64,000 bases of DNA, taken from positions 496,001 through 560,000 of the forward strand of contig JAMXDE010000037.1 of assembly GCA_026770025.1 (NCBI GenBank), written 5' to 3'. Shown here piece by piece: positions 10,123 to 20,307 of this stretch. The DNA is from Craspedostauros australis. Its lineage: Eukaryota > Bacillariophyta > Bacillariophyceae > Mastogloiales > Achnanthaceae. Numbering within the stretch: the stretch's first letter is position 1; every line of letters starts with the position of its first letter. The notes under the pieces were generated by a model. That model was not told the DNA's origin. It saw only the letters and a program-made list of their open reading frames with translations, and searched no databases. The position numbers were made by a program, and so were the translations under genes.

Positions 10123-11770
10123 TCATATCCTCGGAACAGCAGTATCCAGAACGGTCTTCTTCGCAACGCCCGTCTTGTCCATGATGAAGAAGGACACGTC
10201 CCGGAACGTGGCCAACGGTCCTCACGAGGCCTCCAGGTACACCAGCAGACCAACCTTGGCCATGATGCCCGTGGTGGCCGTGATGTCCATGATGTCTGTG
10301 GTGGTAGGCCATCGCTTGCCCTTGTATTCTGTCTTCAGGATGTCTTCGAGTCTGTCCCCACCATTGGCTTGTTCATCGTGCTGCATGGTATGCTGCAGAA
10401 TGGCGTTGGCCAGACAGTAGGCGTCTTGGATGGCCTCTTTGGTGCCCTGTCCAAGGAACGGTGGCATGGCGTGTGCCGCATCACCACAGACAGTCAGGAT
10501 GGCGGCCCTATCCGCATCTACGCCTTTGCAAGTGCTTCCATTGCAGTTGTCGTTGCAGCTGCAGTTGCAGTCGCCGTTGCGGTTGCCGGTGGTGGCCGCC
10601 ATCACCTTGGTCCATCGCGCAAAGGGATTGTGGAGGTAGATCCCCAACTCGAAGAAACGATTGGCCTTGTCCATGAGTCGATCGATGATGGGCCTGATGG
10701 TGTGCATGAAGATCTTGGCATCATCGATCTGCTGTCACATCTGTTGCTGGATGTGCTCGCCCTCGGATCATGCCTTCCAAGGGACGCTCTCGTCATCCTT
10801 GCTGGCGGTGGGCTTGGAGAAGGGGAAGGTGTTGCAGAAGATGATGAAGCAGCCTCTGGTAGTGTCACGCTTGATGCCGCTGTTGTAGTTGCCGTTGTCA
10901 TAGTTGCCATTGTCGCAGTTGCTGGTGAGGCAGTAGGCGCTGTTGCCAAAGTGCTGCTGCAGGATGGAATCTTGTTCCATTGTGTTCATTCGGTCGCCGC
11001 TGCTGCTGCTACTACTACTCCTGCTAATCCCGCTGTTATGCTCGCTGTCCTCTTTGGCGACATCCTGGATGGCGTACCGGATGCGGATGCCAGAGTGCAC
11101 AGTCGCCGAACCTGCGTTGTTGCCTGCTGAAGACAGCACATTTCCGTCACCATTGTCATCACCATCACCGCTACCGTTGCCACCACCAGCGCCGTTGATG
11201 TACTGCTTGACGGCACTATCGACACCATTCCAGCCCTCGACCATATCGTACCAGTACGGCCCTTCCCTCGTTCCATCTTCAAACGCGAGATGGATGGAAT
11301 CTCGCTCCTCCGTCTTTTGACATGCCACATCCACCACCTGCTTGCTGAGATGCACGGGCGTCACCTCCAGCTCCTCCAATGGCGTTTCCTGCAGCTCCTC
11401 CTGCAGCTCCTCCTGCAGCGCCTCCTGCAAGGCTCCCCGCAGGATGGAGGTTGGTACGCCATGACTTCGCCATCATCCTGGATCAGCGCCTTCGTCGTGG
11501 CGTCACTCCGCATCCATGATCATCTGTCTGAGATTGAAGTGCAGCAGCTGGAGCTTCCCCTTGGATGAGATCCAGCTGGTGGTCTTGGATCGCACAGTCG
11601 TCAACAGCAGCGCGACATCGGCCACCGCGCGCTCTTTGCTGCACGCTACAGTGACGGATAGATCTGCTTCAGCACTGCCATGCCGCCGTTAAGCTGCGCG
11701 CCCGCACCTGCGATGACGTCCAATTCTGGTCTGGCATCGAAGCATTTCACATCAATGATGTGCACACAAT
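10123..11770 (-). pseudogene. FAD monooxygenase pseudogene, unit A, N-terminus replaced
   Basis: The fragment keeps the middle and end of a group A flavin monooxygenase. It has ILRG and LQEAL around 11400-11440 (in a frame offset from the upstream part), AFEDGT with a substrate/FAD region near 11280, and the GDAAHAMPPFLGQG motif that contacts the FAD pyrophosphate and ribityl chain near 10450-10495. The N-terminal GxGxxG fold is missing: homology to the other copies stops near 11760, where a HI0933-like sequence continues. Lesions are a 1-base frameshift near 11507, a TGA at 10735-10737 shared with most copies, and a TGA near 10222 after LEAS. No functional enzyme can be read from it. Confidence 0.75.
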
Positions 11771-11929
11771 GATGTGCACACAATGATGTGTGCAATGTTG
11801 TCTGCAGTGCTATTGTCATTGTCGTCATCAATGTCGCCGTTTCTCTCGTACTAATGTGGTCCAACGACAAAGGCCAACGATTCTTGTTGCTTGAATGGTC
11901 TCGGTCGTTTCTGTCCTGCGATCTGAACC

Positions 11930-12958
11930 TTCAACGTCAGCCGCACAAATGGCATGGTGCATTCATTGGATTAGAACGAGTTGATGACATCCAATATGGC
12001 AGTCATCTCATTCTCTGCATTCAGCACCAACAGACAGCCACAAGCGATGGGTTCTACGATTCTGTGCCCCAGACTGCAAGCCGTCATGAGAACTGCTGGT
12101 GGCAAGCACCACTGCATTTGCTCGGATCGAATCGTGCGGATCGTCTCCAGCGTGAAGGATGAAATCGCCATCATGGAGTGGATCCATCACAGTCACTATC
12201 CAATTTGTGAGTACCTGGAATGTAGTGGATGTGTCACTATCCTCCACATCCTCGGTGCTGCCGTCGGTATTGTCGGCACTGGCATCCAGTATTTCAGCCA
12301 ACGCGTCACCCAGAGGTTGCGTCGATGCGCCAAAGGAGGAATCTGGATCAGCCCCGCATGTTGTCATGACTAAGACGATGGTCACTCCATCTTGTGTCGG
12401 CGTCTCCAACACCACATCAGGCACATGTCCCGCCAACCATTCCTGCTGCTGTCGTGGCTTCCATGTCTTCATCAACAACCCCACAAGCCCCTGTCGACCA
12501 CGTGGGAATCCTTCCTTGACTACTTCCGAAACCTTCCTCAGAGGGTCTCAAGACATCATGCCTTGATCTTGGTTGGATCTCAGATCGCGAAGGATCGCTT
12601 CAGTTGACTCCAACAAAGCGATCCGTGTGCCTGTGGAGGTTGATGTGTTGCGCAACGCTGCAATGGCAGCAAGCGTCCTGGTTGTGCCACCACCGATGAT
12701 CGCGGGATCCACATGTTGCTGGGAGAGGGGTGTTGGTTGCGCCATTGTCATTGTTGCAGTTGTTGCGGTTGTTGTCATTGTTGTCATTGTTGCGGTTGCG
12801 GCTGTTGGCCTTGGCGTTGGAGTGTTGGACAATGTCTCTGCAGACGGGTGGCCGAACACCAGGAAGGGGAGAAGTGGCAACAGAAGCGACAGCAGAAGTG
12901 GCAACAGACGTGGCGTCCGTATCCATTTCGCAGCAGTTCTGAAGAAATGGAATACCAT
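11930..12958 (-). pseudogene. HI0933/BaiN-like FAD oxidoreductase pseudogene, copy in unit A
   Basis: It begins with a hydrophobic leader (residues about 10-35, RLLPLLLSLL then FLVFG) that could be a signal peptide. A Thr/Met-rich stretch and a dinucleotide-binding start AIIGGGTTRTLAAI follow, with the strand-2 end RIALLES. In another frame comes EGFPRGRQGLVGLL, then QEWLAGH, and VVLATSSSHDGLQ, which match the order seen in HI0933-family flavoproteins (PRG...L, ADW-type segment, LATGG...GLA). That family includes BaiN-type NAD(P)/FAD oxidoreductases. The frame shifts near 12550. Relative to the copy in unit G an 11-base stretch is missing between two CTGCAAGCC repeats near 12080, which destroys the C-terminal LGHRI segment. 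A stop follows near 11975. Confidence 0.6.
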
Positions 12959-13600
12959 GATGGTAGAGTATGGTACCGTAGTCCGATTGTCTGATGGTCT
13001 ATTATTGCATGCAGTCCTCAAAGGCATAATCGCACATGACCAGTGGTGAGATGGCTGGGCGCTCTCACTGTTGCTGTCGGTATTGGCCTTGGATTCTTCT
13101 CCTGGACGCACGAACGTTCCATCTCCACTCTCCATGCATTCCAGACCACTGACCTGACGGTCGAGCTCGAAGACGGCTGCCATGCGGGTCTTGTCTGTGG
13201 CGTCAGTATCATGCGTTGGCTCATCGCCATTGGCAGTATTATGGCCATCGCCATATCCGTCGATGGCAACGGCCTTGAGCTTGAGCTGCTGAGCGAAGTT
13301 GGCAAAGGGCTCCGTGCCCATCCGGATGATGCAGATGGATCCGTCGGTGCGATCGACGATGAGGACAGTTTCATCCATGCCTGGTTGGCTGAGAGCGGAG
13401 ACGAAGATCTTCTGGCTGTCGTCACTTGCGACTTGCGGATCCAACGAGAATCGATGCACCTGACAGCTGGCGTACTTCCGGTTCTGCCGCTCCTGGTCTG
13501 ACACCTGCTGCAGTCATTCGTGCAGAACCGTCGAGAAGGAGTGAGAGAAGCACGACTAGTCCACCACGGGGAACATCTGGCTGTCGTCTTGGTCCATGCC
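12959..13600 (-). pseudogene. Unknown coding segment fused upstream of the HI0933-like gene, unit A
   Basis: About 180 codons are open and in frame with the HI0933-like start, beginning near 13504 with SDQERQNRKYASC. The segment VLIVDRTDGSICIIRMG followed by LKLKAVAIDGYGDG looks like beta-strand-rich sequence, but I do not recognise a family. Upstream the same frame continues to about 13600 with two stops (after FPVVD and STVLHE), so this is probably a decayed gene. The plus strand is also open here, so the strand is inferred from the in-frame fusion and from conservation with unit G. Confidence 0.4.
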
Positions 13601-13876
13601 TCCAGCATTGGGACTGGTGCTACTGCTGCTGCTGCTGCTGTTACGACTACTGCTATCATGTTCATCGTTCTTGTTCGTGTGGTCGTCGAAAAGACGGGAG
13701 GCCGAAGATCGAGAGAGAGTGTGGAAAAGCGGTGGGTTGGAGAGGTCGTGTTCTGTTCCAATGATACTCTGTATCGTTCATGCCTCGTTGTGTTGTTGAG
13801 TGATTCCATTGCTCTCCACAAGGGTGAATCACATCTTGGTCGATGAAGCCGAGTTCAATAAATCTGAAGGTTCGCC

Positions 13877-15933
13877 ATGTCAGAACGTGAGTTTGATGCG
13901 CTTGTTGTGTCTTGGAGTTCTCAAAAGTCAGTCCGGAGAGAACTCTCCAACAGAACGATGATGCTTTCTTGGTGTCAAACGTTCTCGCAAGTGCCTCCGA
14001 AGTGCCACTGTTCTTTTGTTCGATCCAACACATCAACTGTTCCGACGAACGTGTCTGTGTTGCCGCATCACAGAAGAAGTGATTTCTTTGGCGATTGATT
14101 CGTTCGAGGGCGAGGCCCACCAAATCCAGTGGTTTGTTCTGGTTGTGGATCTTGTTGAGTTGGTAACACTTGGTTGGAATTTGGCGGATGCCGACCGACA
14201 ACCACAAATTACCACGAGTGAGGAAACCATTTCCTCGCACAACCAACACATCCAACACATCCAACACAACCAACGTGCGAGTAGCATCGTGAACATCGAT
14301 GCACCCGATGATGAGGCCATGGTCGATCTCCGTGGAGGCACCTCCTCCATCAAACACTTCGTCTCGCGCCCATTGCACTATGCTCACACCGTCATGGCCC
14401 ATCCAATCAACGAGGGCGACGACACCTCCAAGACGATCAGCAGCACCAGCACCAGCAGCCATCATGGATCGCCACACATGACACCCGACGTCTACTCCGG
14501 GAAAGGCATCACCTGCGGACTCCGCCAACCGCTTCGATGGAGGATGCAGGCTCGTTGGCAACACCTCCGGCTGCCAACCACGCAAGCCTTCACACCAGCG
14601 GCTACGACAAGAACAACTGCAGGAGTCATCGACCTCCGCCACGACCATCAACTTCCAACCACAGAGGAACCGCTCATCGATCGTGAGGATTAGGAGTAGA
14701 TGCTGTCGAGGTTTCCGACGCACGACCTCCCCCACATGCCCACCTCCGCTTTTCAGAAGCCAAACCGTCGGCATCGCAGCACAAGCGATGATGATGATGA
14801 TGATGATGATGATCGTGACGAGGAGGAGGAGGATCCAACCCATGCGACTCCTGCTGCTGCTTCCGTCATTGAGCACGATGCTAATTGTGCCAATGATCTT
14901 GCCCAGCCCACCTTCACCCAGCAAGTGCAATTGATGGTGAGTGCGATGGGAAATGCTGTGCGGGATGACCATGACGACAAGGACACACAATCTGATGAGC
15001 ATTGGCTCACGTGAATGATGTTGTCCGAATCGGATGATGAAAGTCAGCTTGTTCCAAGGTCCCAAAAACAACAGCAACCGCAACCGCAGCAACCGCAACC
15101 GCAACGACAGCAACAACAATAGCCAACACCACGTCGAAACCTGCAGAAACTGTGCTCCCAACAACAGCACAGATCCCTACATCCTCAACAGCCTGCTGCC
15201 GAACGTCATCATCTGGAAGTTGCCCTTCTCCACAAATGGTGAATCAGATGCATCCACGGTCCAAAACGCAACAACGCTCTCCACATACGAATCAAGGAGT
15301 CTCACATCCTTTTCGCGCAGCTACTACACGGATGCCTCGTCGTCACACTTTGATGATGAGTCGGATCACAACAACAGTCGCACGCAGCTACTGCAAATGG
15401 TATACGAAACAGGCGACGAACAATCTGAGCTCGTCATTCAAGAAGTCCAACGGAATCTCAAGCGCAACCCTGAGTCAAATGAGCCCGATGATGAGTGGTC
15501 CTTTCTGTCATCACCACTGGAGGGACCAGCCAGACAGCAGCCTCAACCACGCGCCCCGCCGATCCAGTCTCATGGGCGGGTCAAAAAGCTCTGCAGACTG
15601 AAGCAGGCCTACCTGCGATCCAAGAACCGCTGTGAGATTGTCATCGTCGATGGTGTTGCAGGCGTCGGCAAGACTGCCATCTGTCAACATTTCTTCGACA
15701 ATGTGCACGACGCCACGCTGATCTTGGGATATGCCAAGTTTGAATCGCCGATCGGGATGTCACCCGACATCCATCCATACGGACCCATCTGGACTGCCTT
15801 CGCCTCCCTCCTGCATCAGGCCACGCAACGGAACCCATCCTAGATCCAACAGTATGTGCCGAAGGCTGCTGAGGCTCTTTGCGTCAGCCTTGCACAAACG
15901 CGCCACTTCATCTTCGTGGACACAATAACATAG
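13877..15933 (+). pseudogene. AAA-type ATPase fragment, unit A
   Basis: The recognisable part lies in the last 300 codons (from 15034). It holds an Asn/Arg-rich tract, an acidic linker, and a Walker A motif VDGVAGVGKTAICQ near 15640-15690. A GYAKFE...PYGPIWTAF block follows, typical of ATPase modules found in signalling proteins. It ends without a Walker B or later motifs. A TAG at 15841-15843 interrupts a frame that in unit G reads Trp, and the homologous frame stops at 15933. Upstream, open pieces on the same strand (14016-14693 and 14700-15014, with an Asp/Glu run near 14800) are separated by stops and a frame change. The protein is truncated and its partner domains are lost. Confidence 0.55.
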
Positions 15934-16345
15934 AAATAGTGGTAGAACAGTTGTAGAACATACTAAAGGAAGAAGTCAATGTCATTCAATCATTGCGCTA
16001 TGTTACTCTGTACTATCGTTTTTCTGTTGGCCTCAGGGCTTTGTTGTTTGTGTCCTGATCTGCACTAGTTGGAGGGGGCGGCTGCTGCTTGTGGGCCAGC
16101 AGCAGTTGCCGCTGTCGTCGTTGCGGTCAGCGTTGTCATTGTTTGCGCTGCTGCCGTTGTTTGCGTTGCTTCCTAATCTGCACTAGGCGGCGGAGCGGCG
16201 ACGGCTGTTGCTTCTGGGCCAGCAGCACTTGCCGCTGTCGTGGGCGTCCTTGTCGTGGGCGTCCTTGTTGTCGGCGTGCATGGCTTAGCCATCTTCATGG
16301 CTGCCGCACGCGGAATCAATGAAGGGGTCCCGGAGGCAAAGAAGT
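15934..16345. other. Low-complexity spacer of the large duplicated block, unit A
   Basis: The stretch is rich in GTT/CTGCTG-type triplets and holds a short tandem repeat of CGTGGGCGTCCTTGT near 16232-16275. I see no supported gene. Its last 60 bases are continuous with the open extension downstream of the 145-codon gene in unit G. Confidence 0.4.
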
Positions 16346-16351
16346 CTTCTA

Positions 16352-16709
16352 TGTTAAAATAGCGCGCTGCGGAATCGAACCACGGAGCCAGTCCACGCCC
16401 TGCATGAACACAAGAAATTAACGCTTATAACCCATGTCGCGACACCCTCCCTAATTCTTGGATTCATGCCCTTGAGCCCCCCTATCATGAGGACCCCCCA
16501 CACTCTATCTTTATACTGCCGCTGTAGGCAGTCGGCAAGTTTCGGGTGTTTCTGTGTGTTTGTTGTAGCAGGGGTGGGTACCAGCCGACGGAATCGAACC
16601 TTAGGCCACGCTACCATGTTAAAATAGCGCGCTGCGGAATCGAACCACGGAGCCAGTCCACGCCCTGCATGAACACAAGAAATTAACGCTTATAACCCAT
16701 GTCGCGACA
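16352..16709 (-). mobile_element. TRIM-like miniature LTR element (358 bp)
   Basis: Two identical 93-bp direct repeats (16352-16444 and 16617-16709) each start TG and end CA. They flank a 172-bp interior without coding capacity. A 6-bp target duplication CTTCTA sits outside (16346-16351 and 16710-16715), and unit G has a single CTTCTA at the matching empty site. Read on the minus strand, TGGTAGCGTGGCC (16604-16616) directly follows the 5' repeat as a primer site. A purine run GGGAGGG (16445-16451) directly precedes the 3' repeat as a polypurine tract. These are the marks of a terminal-repeat retrotransposon in miniature, mobilised by another element's enzymes. Identical repeats imply very recent insertion. 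Confidence 0.85.
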
Positions 16710-16803
16710 CTTCTACACGTTCCTCGATTCGGTCGGCGGTACGTCGAAGAACATTTCTCGTCCCATTCCAAATCTGTTCGAACCAAGTGGGCCCATTCGA
16801 AGG

Positions 16804-17241
16804 CTACAAGCTCACTTCAGAGCGCTCCACTTCACCCTGCTCCTTACCCTGGCGTTCCTGTACATTGTTGAGGCCACTGCCGACTTGACGAAGCACCTGC
16901 TGTTGATCTTGAGAAGGGGCGTTGCGCAGGGCGTTGCGCAAGGCGCGGAAGGGATTGTTGTGATGTTTGACCAACATCACGAGCCCAGAAAAGTCTCGTC
17001 GAACGATGATGACCTCTCTTCCCCAGTTGCGTGGGTTCCTCTTGACCTTCTTTGCTGACTTCTTGAAACATGTCAACAATCTCTTCTTCTCCTCTTGCGT
17101 GAAGAGTGTTTCAAGGTTTTGGATTACCTGGGCAAGGAAGTCCTTCAGTAGGTCAAGGCTCCACCCAACTGCCTCGCAGCTTACAGCGAGATCCCAAAGT
17201 GCCTGAATGCGTCTTTTTTCTTCGTCTGTGAAAGTCACCAT
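16804..17241 (-). CDS. Conserved hypothetical protein, 145 codons, unit A
   Basis: The predicted soluble protein begins MVTFTDEEK and is rich in Lys/Arg and Gln, with helical stretches around DLLKDFLAQVIQNLETLF and a basic KKSAKKVKRNPRNW segment. I do not recognise a domain. A near-identical copy lies at 56038-56475. The two differ mainly in a block of about 45 bases coding residues 7-22. In both copies the TAG stop is followed by an in-frame open extension (PSNGPTWFEQIW and on). In unit A the TRIM-like element interrupts that extension. The gene may therefore once have been longer, and the present stop may be a lesion. Confidence 0.45.
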   Translation of the reverse strand: MVTFTDEEKRRIQALWDLAVSCEAVGWSLDLLKDFLAQVIQNLETLFTQEEKKRLLTCFKKSAKKVKRNPRNWGREVIIVRRDFSGLVMLVKHHNNPFRALRNALRNAPSQDQQQVLRQVGSGLNNVQERQGKEQGEVERSEVSL

Positions 17242-17867
17242 GGTTGACGTTGTTGTTCAGGTGTGTGCGTGTGCTGATGGGGAGTGCTCCTTCAGATCAA
17301 TCGTCGGTTGATGTGGAAGGTGTGTGTTGAAGATTTGTTGCGAAGTTGCTCCATTTATGAAGTGGCAAATGGAGGACGAGGAGAACAAGGAAAGAACTTG
17401 CACTTGCCGCGTTGTACCGCGTTGTCTTTGGCGCAAAGTCGGAGAGGAGCTCGATGTGAGTGTGCATGTTGTGCACTCCGTGCTTTGACGCCGCAGTTCC
17501 AATGCTCCTTCTAACGGTATTCCTCACATCCAAAGCTATGGCAGTTGACTTTGAGCAAGATGCGCACGAACTTGCGACGTGCAGAAAGCGTGGATGCACG
17601 ATCGCAGTCGGCCGTTTGTGGTCCAGGTTTGTCTTTTTGAAATCATTGGCCTGTTGTTCATGGGCATGTTGACCACCGTGTTGGTGGCTTGTTCTGGCCT
17701 CTCCGTGTTGGGCGGAGATGTGGACAACAAGGAAGATACCAACGCCAACAGTGAGGGATGCGGATCCAATGTGCGTGACCGTTTCGATGGTTTGGACTTT
17801 TAGTCCATTGAATCAATCGCCGTGTCTCTCTCTCTGATGGATCCGTTGATTGATTGTTCGGTGGCAT
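17242..17867. other. Tail of the large block in unit A, no supported gene
   Basis: The stretch is the 5' side of the 145-codon gene and the junction to unit B. A 74-codon plus-strand frame (17579-17803) with a hydrophobic run GLLFMGMLTTVLVAC is visible but is not matched in frame by the other copies. The last 100 bases (TTTGGACTTTTAGTCC and on) recur before units G and H. Confidence 0.35.
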
Positions 17868-18482
17868 CAAGATACCAAAGCACACCATGTCCCCGCGCGT
17901 ATTGTGCCACTCCGATTGGCAAAGTTCCAGGCTTCAAGCACACATCACACCACTCGAAGCGCCGAAGAACTGTATCGATCGGAGTGGTATCGTGGTCGAC
18001 TCCCCCAAGACCATCACAGAGGGATGTGCCTACTCAGATAACACGGTCTATGGTATCACATGAAGAGGCACAACTGCACAGCGTGGACAAGTTGGGCACG
18101 ATCGAAAGTCGTATCGTGCGAGCGAGCGAGCCAGCCAGCCTCGGATCATAATGTGGCTGTCCACGGTCGTATCACACCACACCATACCATACCACGCCAT
18201 ACCATACACAGTGGTGGAACTGCGCAAGTCCATGAAGGTGTGTTGACTGACGACACGTTGCTTCGTGATCCATGCACAAGATCATGGAATGGAGGACAGC
18301 AATCTTGAGCAAATGAGCTCATAATTGCCATCCAAGCGCAACTGATTTGGGACCACATACCTACTCTACATACTCTGCCTGCTCTGTCAGCTCTACTCAT
18401 ACGATTGTGCCACAATCAACAATAATCAGCAACAATCGGCATCAGCCGTAACAACTGCGACGACAGTGACAACAAGAAACGG
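17868..18482 (+). promoter_or_regulatory. Unit B upstream block with small conserved ORF
   Basis: Order as in unit A. The small ORF is at 18050-18151 (33 codons) and the (CCATA)n tract at about 18178-18208. This block appears base-for-base the same as the one before unit H, although the genes that follow differ, so the copies have exchanged segments with a breakpoint near the LRR start codon. Confidence 0.5.
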
Positions 18483-19778
18483 ATGAACTGCAACATGGAT
18501 GATGTCGCCAACACCAACTATGACCCTCACTTCGAGGCATTCTGGAAACAGCTCCATGGCAAAGAGCTGTCATCGAAGACCGTGCTCAACGCGCAGTGCT
18601 CAACAGCAAAGCAGATCGACTGCTACAGTGTCACACCCAAGCGGAAGGAACACTGGGACATGGCGATCAAATCAGGATTCACTTTTGATGACTTGAAATC
18701 GATGGTGAAGCGGCACAAGAACGTTACTTTGTCACCTCGTGTTCTGCTGAGAGACAGTTCTGACAGGGGCGACGGGCAGATGCGCATTGGATCCCTGTAT
18801 CTGGAATTCGGCACCATCGACCAATTCGGAGAAGACAAGCGAGCGATTCGCTTCGTACTTCGATTGGCTGCTAAACACCCACTCAAAGTTCCATTCGACG
18901 AATGCATCGAATTGGACAAGTCCTTCGTGGAGATGAAACAGCTCCATGATATTCCTCTTGTGACACATCGTGTGGGTTTGTATTTTTGTGATCTTGTTGA
19001 TTGCGACAAGCTCATGTTCAACATCTCTCAAAACTCCAAATACGTTGACTTTAATAAGTGTAAGCTCGCCAATGGGGGCGCTGATTTGTGCAGATGGCTG
19101 TCTCCAAACAACTGCGGCATCACCGGAGTATCCTTTGATAGCACCCGTATCACTTGCGATACCTTGGCAAAGCTATTCCAGTCAAACAAGCGCATCAACA
19201 AGCTCGAAATCGATTGGTCGCGGCTCTCTAACGGCCAACGAATCTACTCACAACAAGAAATCGAGCGGATCATCAAACTCCTTTCAGATGCATCACACCT
19301 GAAGAGCCTAGAGGTTTCCAATCTTTGGAACGCTCTATCGCGACAACAGCGGGGTGCATGGGTCGACATTTTGATATCGCTTCTGGGAAACAAGAGCTTG
19401 TCATGTCTCACATACTGGGAAATCAGGAAGCCCGACATGTCCACGGTTCCGCCTGAGACCCTCTCAGCACAAATGGAAGCATTTCAGCAAGCCTTGGAGC
19501 AGACTACCCAACTCACCTATCTCCACATTCGACCACGCCCGCCTGGCAAACATGCCCCTTGGTACGATGCACTTGTTAAACGTATCTTGCGGCGGAACTA
19601 TCGCAACAAGGTGAGAGCAGCGCTGGGTTCCCTTCCAACATGGTCGCGGCCGCTGGCCCTGTTTGGGAAGATGCTGATTAGGACAAGCAGACGGTGGAAC
19701 ATATTGGGTACATCCAATCCCACGAACGAGACTTTCCATCTTCTGTTGCAGGGCAGTGAGATGTTGAAGCAGGCATGA
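18483..19778 (+). CDS. LRR protein, unit B, truncated at the C-terminus
   Basis: The predicted protein has 431 residues with the LRR region at about residues 165-300 (CDLVDCDKLMFNIS, CKLANGGADLCRWL). It shares its N-terminal and middle blocks with unit I (TAKQIDCY, RDSSDRGDGQM). It ends after EMLKQA at a TGA where other copies read TGG or CGG. The homologous frame continues past the stop to about 19984 with the long-type C-terminus (QSIGSDNG...ECTDD). So a single nonsense change removed about 67 residues. The LRR core itself is complete. Confidence 0.7.
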   Translation: MNCNMDDVANTNYDPHFEAFWKQLHGKELSSKTVLNAQCSTAKQIDCYSVTPKRKEHWDMAIKSGFTFDDLKSMVKRHKNVTLSPRVLLRDSSDRGDGQMRIGSLYLEFGTIDQFGEDKRAIRFVLRLAAKHPLKVPFDECIELDKSFVEMKQLHDIPLVTHRVGLYFCDLVDCDKLMFNISQNSKYVDFNKCKLANGGADLCRWLSPNNCGITGVSFDSTRITCDTLAKLFQSNKRINKLEIDWSRLSNGQRIYSQQEIERIIKLLSDASHLKSLEVSNLWNALSRQQRGAWVDILISLLGNKSLSCLTYWEIRKPDMSTVPPETLSAQMEAFQQALEQTTQLTYLHIRPRPPGKHAPWYDALVKRILRRNYRNKVRAALGSLPTWSRPLALFGKMLIRTSRRWNILGTSNPTNETFHLLLQGSEMLKQA

Positions 19779-20307
19779 GATGACAAGAGAGCGGGTCGGC
19801 TCATCCAAGCTGAGAAGGATCCCACTACCCACGAGAAGAACTACCAAATACGAGATGTCGCCTGGAATAGATCAAAGCGCTTCTGCCAGAGCATCGGAAG
19901 TGATAACGGACTGATCATACTCGTCAAAGCGACGAATCTTCCTCTTGACAGTTTGCAAAGCAAGGCGGAGTGCACCGATGATTGAGATAGTACGAGTACG
20001 TTCCATGTCACGAGTACAATAGGATACTGTGCAGCCTTACTCCGAATAATTATAATGCGTTGGTCGAGCATGGGCGTACTCGATGCATGTGTACTCGTGC
20101 TCGTGGCACAGAGAAAGGGAGATGGTTGGTTGATCAGTTGATTGATTGGTTGATTGGGAAGTGTTCGCTTGTGATTGTGTGTTGTGGTTGGTGAGAAGTA
20201 TGGAATGTCTAGATCGTATGAGTATGGCTGGTCCATCAACAACAAGCGAAAGCCGTCCACAGAACCTATCTGCACCACATCGCGATTTCACACCGCGACA
20301 CACATTC

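Noticed and set aside
13043-13501. A 152-codon plus-strand frame opposite the unknown N-terminal segment of the HI0933-like gene
   Set aside because: The minus strand is open and in frame with a recognisable flavoprotein start over the same interval, and the plus-strand frame has no motif. The strand is not certain.
13662-15170. A 502-codon minus-strand open frame opposite the ATPase fragment (and a 455-codon one at 53231-54598)
   Set aside because: It is full of Leu and Ile runs that are the complement of Asn/Asp codon repeats, and the plus strand carries a Walker A motif. The frame is probably incidental.
16352-16709. Possible tRNA genes or a tRNA-derived SINE, because GGTTCGATTCC (a B-box-like string) occurs three times on the minus strand
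   Set aside because: No acceptor stem pairs, no properly spaced A box is present, and the strings are explained by the duplicated 93-bp LTRs of the TRIM-like element.
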